DNA of 5,156 bases from assembly GCA_905236375.1 (NCBI GenBank), contig CAJOOW010000127.1, positions 1-5,156 on the forward strand. Direction: 5' to 3'. Source of the DNA: an uncultured Alphaproteobacteria bacterium. GTDB lineage: Bacteria > Pseudomonadota > Alphaproteobacteria > RUG11792. This document shows, one piece after another, positions 1 to 5,156 of the stretch. Both the position numbers and the translations under genes were made by a program. The notes below the pieces were generated by a model that saw only the letters and a list, made by a program, of their open reading frames with translations, did not search any database and was not told the DNA's origin. Numbering within the stretch: the first letter of the stretch is position 1; each line of letters begins with the position of its first letter.

Positions 1-417
1 AAGAGATATATTCTTTTGGTCCGAGGAAAAGGCAACAAAGAACGCATCGTGCCTCTTAATCAATTCGCTATCGAAGCTATAAGAAATTATCTTCTCGATC
101 AAGATCCAAAATTTAAATCAAATCAATTTCTTTTTCCATCACATTCAAAGGAAGGGCATATGACCCGTCAAGGTTTCGCAAAACTCTTAAAAGAGATAGC
201 CATTGAAGTTGGAATTTCTCCGCAAAAAATATCGCCTCATGTTATCAGACATGCCTTTGCGACTCATTTGTTGTCGCATGGAGCTGATCTGTTAAGTATT
301 CAAAAACTCCTCGGTCACAAGGACATTTCAACTACTCAAATTTATACTCACATTTCTAATGAAAAGATCAAAAAGCTTGTAGAAAGCAATCCAAATATCA
401 AGAAGCTGAAAATATAA
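1..417 (+). CDS. xerD: Tyrosine recombinase XerD, C-terminal catalytic part (5' end outside window)
   Basis: This is a site-specific recombinase of the phage-integrase family. XerD acts in the cytoplasm with XerC at the chromosomal dif site, under FtsK control, to resolve chromosome dimers. The frame is open from base 1, reading KRYILLVRGKGNKER, so the TTG at 16 lies inside the gene and is not its start. Counting from that TTG, the catalytic residues visible are the hairpin Lys (K8 of GKGNKER), the HxxR box (H75, R78), H101 of LLGHKD and the nucleophile Tyr110 in TTQIYTH. The first catalytic Arg and the N-terminal SAM-like DNA-binding domain would lie upstream; Xer proteins are usually about 300 residues, so more than half is missing here. 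LVRGKG, SPHVxRHAFATHLL and HKDISTTQIYTHI fit alphaproteobacterial XerD better than XerC or a mobile-element integrase. The residues seen are intact, so this is a window-edge truncation and not a pseudogene. The gene ends at a hairpin shared with the convergent barrel gene. Confidence 0.88.
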   Translation, partial: KRYILLVRGKGNKERIVPLNQFAIEAIRNYLLDQDPKFKSNQFLFPSHSKEGHMTRQGFAKLLKEIAIEVGISPQKISPHVIRHAFATHLLSHGADLLSIQKLLGHKDISTTQIYTHISNEKIKKLVESNPNIKKLKI

Positions 418-426
418 AACATCAAA

Positions 427-455
427 GGCCCTGGGGAAATCCCAGCGCCGTTTTT
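427..455 (+). terminator. Intrinsic terminator of xerD, possibly bidirectional
   Basis: A 9-bp stem pairs 427-435 (GGCCCTGGG) with 441-449 (CCCAGCGCC). It has one C-C mismatch, a 5-nt loop (GAAAT) and five T at 451-455. It begins 10 bases after the xerD stop codon and matches a rho-independent terminator on the plus strand. The convergent barrel gene stops at 478, about 28 bases from the stem. Read on the minus strand the stem is followed only by TTTGATGTTTT, so termination in that direction would be weaker. Confidence 0.75.
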
Positions 456-477
456 ATGAACATGTAAAAAGTTCGAC

Positions 478-1332
478 TTAGAACTTATATCCGATTCCAA
501 GTTTGAATGCGTGGCTTGTCGTTGGAATCTTCCTGAATTCTGGAGCCATTTTGCCACTGATCTTGGCTTTATTTCTGAATTCATAATTGTATTCAAACTT
601 TGCGAAGACTTTCGGAGTAATTTCATATCTGAATCCTGCCCCAATGACTGGGGTAATTCGAATTGAGTTCTTCTTTTCGAGTTTCCCTCCAGCTCCTATA
701 CCTAGGAAGTTTTCCAAGGCTCCTTCTTCCATAGCAGGGTTATCAACAATGTTTGGTAGCTTCATATGCCAGCTGTTGAGTTTTGCACCAAAGGTGATAT
801 ATCCTTCAAGTTCTGGTCTAAATTGGTATCCCAAACGAGGCATTAAAGCAATATGAAAACGTTGCTTTAAAGAGCCTTCCCTCGCTGTTAGTGTGATGGT
901 GTCTTCGCCTCTGAGCGCTTCTATTTTGGTGCATCTAATCTTCGTTTTTCCAAAATCAAAACCGGCCGACAGTTCTATTCCCAATCTGAAATTCTTTATT
1001 TTGTGTTCGTATCCAAAGAATAGTTCAGAGATAAATTTCGCTTTTTTATTCTTATAGTGGTACAAATCTTCACTTTCATCAGAAAAAGAGTTAGCAGCAC
1101 TTGCCGGTATTTGGTGGTTAGGTAAACCCATCACTTCGCTTACTTTCCACTCGCTTGAGCTTCCTCCATAAGTATCTCCAGTAGCGTATGTATGAGGTTT
1201 AACCTTTGCCTTTGTCTCTGTGAAATTAACTCCAAAGTTTGCTCCAATGTAAAAATTGTTAGAGCATGGGCATCCTGCATAGGCCGTTGACGCAACCGCG
1301 GCGATTAATCCGCTGATTAAAATTTTGTTCAT
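478..1332 (-). CDS. Outer-membrane beta-barrel (porin-like / surface antigen) protein
   Basis: This is a 284-residue exported protein predicted to sit in the outer membrane as a beta-barrel; its cargo or role cannot be read from the sequence. Residues 1-19 form a signal peptide: a Lys near the start, a hydrophobic core and AYA before a likely signal peptidase I cut. The mature part begins GCPCSNNFYIGANFGVNF, the opening-strand pattern common in small barrels. Alternating aromatic and glycine-rich strands recur (FRLGIELSAGFDF 115-127, LMPRLGYQF 163-171, FGAKLNSWHMKL 181-192, ITPVIGAGFRYEI 226-238, VFAKFEYNYEF 242-252). The chain ends in HAFKLGIGYKF, with the terminal Phe typical of BAM substrates. 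Cysteines are C21, C23 and C134. A good Shine-Dalgarno (AAAGGGAG at 1344-1337) four bases from the ATG supports this start. Length and pattern resemble alphaproteobacterial porin-family and rickettsial surface-antigen barrels, but I cannot assign a subfamily. The leader carries a T15 tract. Confidence 0.82.
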   Translation of the reverse strand: MNKILISGLIAAVASTAYAGCPCSNNFYIGANFGVNFTETKAKVKPHTYATGDTYGGSSSEWKVSEVMGLPNHQIPASAANSFSDESEDLYHYKNKKAKFISELFFGYEHKIKNFRLGIELSAGFDFGKTKIRCTKIEALRGEDTITLTAREGSLKQRFHIALMPRLGYQFRPELEGYITFGAKLNSWHMKLPNIVDNPAMEEGALENFLGIGAGGKLEKKNSIRITPVIGAGFRYEITPKVFAKFEYNYEFRNKAKISGKMAPEFRKIPTTSHAFKLGIGYKF

Positions 1333-1360
1333 TATTCTCCCTTTAAAAAAAATTTTATGT

Positions 1361-1373
1361 TTTCAGTCTGAAA
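1361..1373. repeat. Short perfect dyad in the barrel-gene leader
   Basis: TTTCAG and CTGAAA flank a single central base, giving a perfect 6-bp inverted repeat centred about 35 bases upstream of the barrel-gene ATG, between the homopolymer tract and the ribosome binding site. A one-base loop cannot form an RNA hairpin without opening inner pairs, so a protein-binding site on DNA is likelier than an RNA element. Such a dyad can also arise by chance in A+T-rich DNA. Confidence 0.35.
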
Positions 1374-1381
1374 TACCTCTG

Positions 1382-1396
1382 AAAAAAAAAAAAAAA
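1382..1396. repeat. 15-base homopolymer (A on +, T on the coding strand of the barrel gene)
   Basis: Fifteen consecutive A on the plus strand read as T15 in the direction of the barrel gene, centred 57 bases upstream of its start codon. Tracts this long slip readily during replication. In several bacteria, length changes of homopolymers in leaders or promoters switch surface-protein expression. Whether this one varies cannot be told from a single sequence, and homopolymer length is also a common sequencing error. Confidence 0.8.
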
Positions 1397-1421
1397 GGAT
1401 TTCTGGCGTTTCTGAGACACG

Positions 1422-1449
1422 TTATTAAAATGTTGTGTCAAAAAAACAA
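1422..1449 (-). promoter_or_regulatory. Candidate promoter of the barrel gene (weak)
   Basis: Read on the minus strand, TTGTTT (1449-1444) and TAATAA (1427-1422) are separated by 16 bases, an acceptable but imperfect sigma-70-type pair. Transcription would start near 1415 and give a leader of about 80 bases that includes the U15 tract. A TTGACA also occurs here, but no -10 sequence lies at a suitable distance from it. The nonamer TAAAATGTT occurs twice on the plus strand (1426-1434 and 1460-1468), once over and once upstream of this candidate. Confidence 0.25.
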
Positions 1450-1478
1450 CAAATTTAGATAAAATGTTATGTTGTTTC

Positions 1479-1501
1479 GGGCTCTATGAACTCTAAAGCC
1501 C
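1479..1501 (-). terminator. Hairpin downstream of the ABC-F gene, weak terminator
   Basis: An 8-bp stem (GGGCTTTA with TAGAGCCC, including one U-G wobble) closes a 7-nt loop, beginning 15 bases after the ABC-F stop codon on the minus strand. The position suits a transcript end, but what follows is GAAACAACATAACATTTT without a proper U-run. It may mark a 3' end stabilised against exonucleases or a poor terminator, and read-through into the barrel-gene leader is possible. Confidence 0.4.
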
Positions 1502-1515
1502 TAAACAAATCAAAC

Positions 1516-3090
1516 TCATTCGATACCAATCAATTCGGCCTTTTTTGTTTTGTCCATTGCAAAGATATGAGTAGCAAAGGAGTTAATGAATGATCTATTA
1601 TGGCTGACAACCAAGACTGTTCCGTCATATCCATTTAAAGCTTCCGAAAGAGCTTCAGCGCTTGACATATCAAGATGATTCGTCGGTTCGTCTAATATCA
1701 AGAAATTGCTTTTCTGAGCCAAGAGAGCAGCAATTATGACTTTGCTTTTTTCCCCTCCAGACAAAACGCTAACTGGCTTTTTAACATCATCTTTTGAAAT
1801 CAGAAGACAGCCCAAAATAGCTCTTGCTTGTTGTTGATTAATGTCTTTTGTTAATTTCAAAACGTTTTCCAAAGCATCAAGTTTTGGATCCAAGATATCG
1901 AGTTGACTCTGAGCATAATAACCAATCGAAACATTGTTGCCAACTTTCATTTCTCCAGATATTAATGGGATTTCACCGATTATTGTCTTTAGCAATGTTG
2001 ATTTTCCAATTCCATTAGTTCCAATGATTGCTATTTTATTTCCTCTTATAATCCTGAGCTCTAGATTTTTATTAAGGGGAATCCCATCATAACCAATCAC
2101 TCCATCTTTCAAATCCAAAACAACTTTGCCACTCTGCTTTTCAACAGCCATTTTAAAAACTGGTTTTTGATCCGATTCCTCGATATCAATTCTCGATTCG
2201 AGTTCTTTCAGTCTTTCAATCATCTTTATTTTGCTTTGAGCTTGTTTTGCCTTTGAAGCTTTATAGCGAAACTTATCAACGAATTCTTGGAGATGATCCT
2301 GCTTTCGTTTTAATGCTTCTTTTTGCTTTTTTGCAAATTCAGAATTGGCTTCTCTCTGTTCAACAAAATCATCGAAGTTGCCGTTATAAACTTTAACATT
2401 ACCATTCGATATATGAATAATTTGATCAGAAAGGTTATTCAAAAATTCGCGATCATGTGAGACAAAAAGCAAAGTTCCTCGAAACGATTTTAAATACCCT
2501 TCAAGCCAAGTTAAGCTCGGAAGGTCAAGGTGATTTGTTGGCTCGTCAAGAATCAAGAAATTTGGCTCATTAACGAGAAGTTTGGCAAGTTCAAGTCTCA
2601 TTCTCCAACCACCAGAAAGAATAAGTGGAGATTCATCAAATTGACTCGTTTCAAATCCCAATCCAACTAAAACCCCTTTGGCATTAGATTCTAGGGCATA
2701 TCCTCCTTGATCAGAAAACGCCTTTTCGATTTTTTCATAATTGGCATAGACTTCCTCCGAATAGTTTTCAGATAACTCTTTCAATGCCAAGTGTAATTTA
2801 TTTTGAAGTTCACAAAGTCTTAAGTGTCCAGAAATACATTCTTCCAAAACTGTTTCTTTTGGATTGTCATTAGGGTTTTGAGGAAGATATCCAAGAACAC
2901 AATCTTTAGGAATTATAACTTCTCCTGAATCGTATTCTTCAAGGCCTGCTAGAATATTCAAAAATGTTGTCTTTCCAGCCCCATTTGGCCCAACGATTCC
3001 AATGTTAGTATTCTTCGGAAAATGATACGAAAAATCGCGAATAATCGTTCGATCTCCAAATTTTTTAACGAGGTCTTTAACGATAATCAT
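1516..3090 (-). CDS. ABC-F family twin-ATPase (ribosome-associated, YheS/Uup-like)
   Basis: This is a soluble protein of 524 residues with two ATP-binding cassettes and no membrane segments, so it is not a transporter. ABC-F proteins bind the ribosomal E site and adjust the P-site tRNA during stalled or early translation. Cassette 1 has Walker A GPNGAGKTT (34-42), Q-loop Q71, signature LSGGW (158-162), Walker B FLILDE with catalytic Glu183, and switch His212. Cassette 2 has GTNGIGKST (357-365), Q394, LSGGE (443-447), Glu468 and His497. The charged linker (about 240-320), with FRYKASKAKQAQSK near 274-287, matches the P-site tRNA interaction motif and its YheS/Uup/ABCF3-like form. The C-terminal coiled coil of full-length Uup or YheS (over 600 residues) is absent. 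The ATG is the only start after an in-frame TAG, with no Shine-Dalgarno better than AAG before it. Nothing points specifically to antibiotic resistance. Confidence 0.93.
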   Translation of the reverse strand: MIIVKDLVKKFGDRTIIRDFSYHFPKNTNIGIVGPNGAGKTTFLNILAGLEEYDSGEVIIPKDCVLGYLPQNPNDNPKETVLEECISGHLRLCELQNKLHLALKELSENYSEEVYANYEKIEKAFSDQGGYALESNAKGVLVGLGFETSQFDESPLILSGGWRMRLELAKLLVNEPNFLILDEPTNHLDLPSLTWLEGYLKSFRGTLLFVSHDREFLNNLSDQIIHISNGNVKVYNGNFDDFVEQREANSEFAKKQKEALKRKQDHLQEFVDKFRYKASKAKQAQSKIKMIERLKELESRIDIEESDQKPVFKMAVEKQSGKVVLDLKDGVIGYDGIPLNKNLELRIIRGNKIAIIGTNGIGKSTLLKTIIGEIPLISGEMKVGNNVSIGYYAQSQLDILDPKLDALENVLKLTKDINQQQARAILGCLLISKDDVKKPVSVLSGGEKSKVIIAALLAQKSNFLILDEPTNHLDMSSAEALSEALNGYDGTVLVVSHNRSFINSFATHIFAMDKTKKAELIGIE

Positions 3091-3173
3091 ACGTGACTTA
3101 AAGGCCGTAACTGCTAGTGCTGTCTATGGTAACATAAAGTCAAAGAAATTTAAATATCATCGCTTTTTTCAAA

Positions 3174-3193
3174 GCCAGGCAAGAATGCCTGGC
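3174..3193 (-). terminator. Perfect hairpin downstream of the secreted-protein gene
   Basis: GCCAGGCA and TGCCTGGC form a perfect 8-bp, GC-rich stem around a 4-nt loop, 33 bases beyond the stop of the gene ending at 3227. On the minus strand it is followed by TTTGAAAAAAG, so the U-run is only three bases; on the plus strand there is none. Its position between two minus-strand genes suggests a transcript terminator or 3'-end stabiliser. It separates the secreted-protein gene from the ABC-F gene. Confidence 0.5.
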
Positions 3194-3226
3194 ATATTGC
3201 TTCTTAAGTATTTTTAGCGCGTGATA

Positions 3227-3808
3227 TTATTCATCGTCCGTTGCAGGATCCCCTGTCGGAGGTGTTCTATGATGGTTGGCAATAGAAATATGATCAACGA
3301 CAGTGATTGGATTTTTCGAAAACTTCATATCTTCATCATCTTTTTCCAAGTAGTGCACGGTTACTTTATTTATTCCAAGAGGATTGACTCTCAGTAACAA
3401 CATTTGAAGGTTGTCAGGGGTTAGTGGCGCTCTTTCTGCTAGATCCCTAGCAATGTCTAGTCTAAGCGTTGAAACTTCATGTTTGTCCAACAACCTTTCC
3501 ATATAGAGAAAACCGGCAGCATTTTGGCATAATCTTCCAACAACTTTTTGTTTTTCTTCATCGGTATCTTTTTGAGCCATGATAAATTCAAAAAACTCCG
3601 TTTCTTTATTTTTATCTTCAAAATACAGTGCTAACGTGTCAAATTTATTCGTTGATTCGTTCTTGAATATATCTAATCCGAGACAAATTGGAACATCCTG
3701 GTTACATATGCCCAAAAGAATCGCATCTTTCGGCAAACCCGCATTAGCTCCCTGGAACATTGTCATGGCAAATGCGGATATAACTAATAATTTATTTAGT
3801 TTGCTCAT
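3227..3808 (-). CDS. Small secreted or periplasmic protein of unknown family
   Basis: I do not recognise this 193-residue protein. The start chosen is the ATG at 3808 because an AAGGAG sits six bases upstream and a textbook signal peptide begins at once: Lys3 and Lys6, a hydrophobic stretch (7-18) and ANA before Gly24 as the likely signal peptidase I cut. An in-frame TTG at 3880 would add 24 residues but has no ribosome binding site and would bury the signal. The mature part has three cysteines (C35, C42, C94), two of them six residues apart (CNQDVPIC), and is otherwise mixed charged and hydrophobic without repeats or further membrane segments. A probable helix runs over about 99-125. The tail (176-193) is His-, Pro- and acid-rich (ANHHRTPPTGDPATDDE) and probably disordered. 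It has no lipobox and no C-terminal aromatic, so it is neither an obvious lipoprotein nor a barrel. A periplasmic or exported lineage-specific protein is the fairest reading. Confidence 0.72.
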   Translation of the reverse strand: MSKLNKLLVISAFAMTMFQGANAGLPKDAILLGICNQDVPICLGLDIFKNESTNKFDTLALYFEDKNKETEFFEFIMAQKDTDEEKQKVVGRLCQNAAGFLYMERLLDKHEVSTLRLDIARDLAERAPLTPDNLQMLLLRVNPLGINKVTVHYLEKDDEDMKFSKNPITVVDHISIANHHRTPPTGDPATDDE

Positions 3809-3814
3809 ACTTTT

Positions 3815-3820
3815 CTCCTT
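3815..3820 (-). promoter_or_regulatory. Ribosome binding site that fixes the secreted-protein start
   Basis: AAGGAG on the minus strand, six bases before the ATG at 3808, is the strongest Shine-Dalgarno in the window. It decides the start in favour of the internal Met over the upstream TTG. Just upstream is the perfect palindrome TAAACGTTTA (3821-3830), which could be an operator; its core also occurs in the aldolase leader. Confidence 0.8.
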
Positions 3821-3898
3821 TAAACGTTTATTGCGAGTCTCTAAAATGCTCCCCATGAACACTTTTTCTCGCTTTTTCAATTTAAAAACAGAAAAGTT

Positions 3899-3926
3899 AA
3901 AAATCCGTTAATTTTTACGGTTTTTT
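3899..3926 (-). terminator. Weak bidirectional terminator-like hairpin after the aldolase gene
   Basis: CCGT (3905-3908) and ACGG (3917-3920) form a short GC stem. Beyond a single mismatch, flanking A-runs and T-runs (3899-3903 and 3922-3926) can pair to extend it. On the minus strand the stem is followed by ATTTTTAACTTTT, about 15 bases after the aldolase stop; on the plus strand it is followed by six T. The four-base GC core makes it weak, so some transcripts may continue into the secreted-protein gene. Confidence 0.45.
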
Positions 3927-3934
3927 ATATATGA

Positions 3935-4925
<991 letters not shown>

Positions 4926-5083
4926 ACTGTTTGAAAAACCCATGTGCCGGTGAAAATATGATTCTTATTAAACAATTTTAGTTAGAAAGTCAGTCTCGGT
5001 GATTTGTTCATATTTCTTCATGTTACTTCTTGATGAATTTGTTACTTACAAGATCTTTTCTGAAGCTATTCAAACATTTTACG

Positions 5084-5122
5084 CGGCCAAGGCATAGTGA
5101 ATGAAAGAGCATTATGCGGCCG
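5084..5122. repeat. GC-rich imperfect inverted repeat in the intergenic region
   Basis: CGGCC (5084-5088), a three-base bulge (AAG) and GCATA (5092-5096) pair with TATGC (5113-5117) and GGCCG (5118-5122). The result is a ten-pair stem around a 16-base loop. It stands out in an otherwise A+T-rich spacer and is not followed by a U-run on either strand, so it is not a standard terminator. Possibilities are a repetitive extragenic palindrome, part of a structured RNA, or the leader of a gene beyond the right edge. Confidence 0.55.
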
Positions 5123-5130
5123 AAAACAAC

Positions 5131-5149
5131 AAAAAGAGTAACTGCCCCG
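5131..5149 (-). terminator. Possible 3' arm of a terminator cut by the right window edge
   Basis: Read on the minus strand, CGGGGCAGTTACTC is followed directly by TTTTTGTTGTTTT. A GC-rich block running straight into a U-tract is what the downstream arm of an intrinsic terminator looks like. The matching arm, GAGTAACTGCCCCG, would have to lie just beyond 5156, so this is a guess about a minus-strand gene outside the window. Confidence 0.25.
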
Positions 5150-5156
5150 ATTTGAA

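Larger units (their letters stand above)
4926..5156. other. Intergenic region upstream of fba with no supported gene
   Basis: Neither strand carries an open frame with a believable start. The longest minus-strand candidate with an ATG is 17 residues (4968-5021) and has no clear ribosome binding site. Apart from the inverted repeat and the possible terminator arm, the region holds a direct repeat TGTTACTT (5021-5028 and 5040-5047), 19 bases apart, of unknown meaning. The region probably separates fba from a gene to the right. Confidence 0.5.

Noticed and set aside
1..417. xerD fragment as an integrase marking a mobile element or integration site
   Set aside because: Its motifs match the housekeeping XerD type, with no attachment repeat, tRNA or mobile gene beside it.
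348..644. 98-residue minus-strand open frame
   Set aside because: It overlaps the end of xerD, the terminator hairpin and the end of the barrel gene in another frame, has no start signal and shows no recognisable domain.
587..856. 89-residue plus-strand open frame inside the barrel gene
   Set aside because: It lies antisense to a well-supported beta-barrel gene, with no ribosome binding site or family resemblance.
1416..1439. GACAC/GTGTC inverted repeat with a 14-base spacer upstream of the barrel gene
   Set aside because: Five pairs with a long A+T-rich spacer is within chance expectation, and it has no consistent relation to the candidate promoter.
3809..3880. Upstream TTG start for the secreted protein, adding 24 residues
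   Set aside because: There is no ribosome binding site before the TTG. The internal ATG has AAGGAG at six bases and opens a canonical signal peptide.
3579..3911. 110-residue plus-strand open frame
   Set aside because: It is antisense to the secreted-protein gene. Its hydrophobic stretch is the mirror of the signal-peptide codons, and it has no start signal.
4968..5021. 17-codon minus-strand frame starting MKKYEQITETDF
   Set aside because: It is too short to support by composition, lacks a clear ribosome binding site and has no recognisable family. It could be a degraded gene end, but nothing shows this.
5136..5156. tRNA 3' end on the minus strand (TTCAAAT resembles a T-loop, followed by CGGGG)
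   Set aside because: The implied acceptor strand CAGTTAC with a T discriminator matches no tRNA I know, no CCA follows and the rest is outside the window. A terminator arm fits better.

Overview
The window is A+T-rich bacterial DNA carrying five protein genes and short intergenic regions. The best clue to the host is the recombinase fragment at the left end. Its box II (SPHVIRHAFATHLL, then LLGHKDISTTQIYTHI) and beta-hairpin (LVRGKGNKERIVPL) look most like alphaproteobacterial XerD. Low GC, a signal-peptide outer-membrane barrel and an orphan secreted protein would fit a host-associated alphaproteobacterium such as a Holosporales- or Rickettsiales-like lineage. That placement is inference. 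If correct, the aldolase means the central part of glycolysis/gluconeogenesis is kept, unlike in Rickettsia.

Layout: bases 1-417 (+) hold the 3' part of xerD, which runs off the left edge. It converges on a minus-strand outer-membrane beta-barrel gene (478-1332), and a hairpin at 427-455 lies between them. A leader region (1333-1515) follows, with a 15-base homopolymer and a short perfect dyad. The remaining genes are also on the minus strand: an ABC-F type twin-ATPase (1516-3090), a small secreted protein of unknown family (3227-3808) and a class II fructose-bisphosphate aldolase (3935-4861). The aldolase has a clear sigma-70-type promoter at 4897-4925. The last 230 bases contain no convincing gene, but they hold a GC-rich imperfect inverted repeat (5084-5122) and what looks like one arm of a terminator cut by the right edge.

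The genes do not form an obvious pathway: chromosome dimer resolution, envelope, ribosome-associated ATPase, secreted orphan, glycolysis. Gaps of 126 to 183 bases containing hairpins separate the four minus-strand genes, so each is probably transcribed largely on its own. I see no CRISPR array, insertion sequence, prophage gene or defence system. The items most worth a second look are the orphan secreted protein, the poly-T leader of the barrel gene, the AAACGTTT palindromes in two gene leaders and the inverted repeat near the right end.
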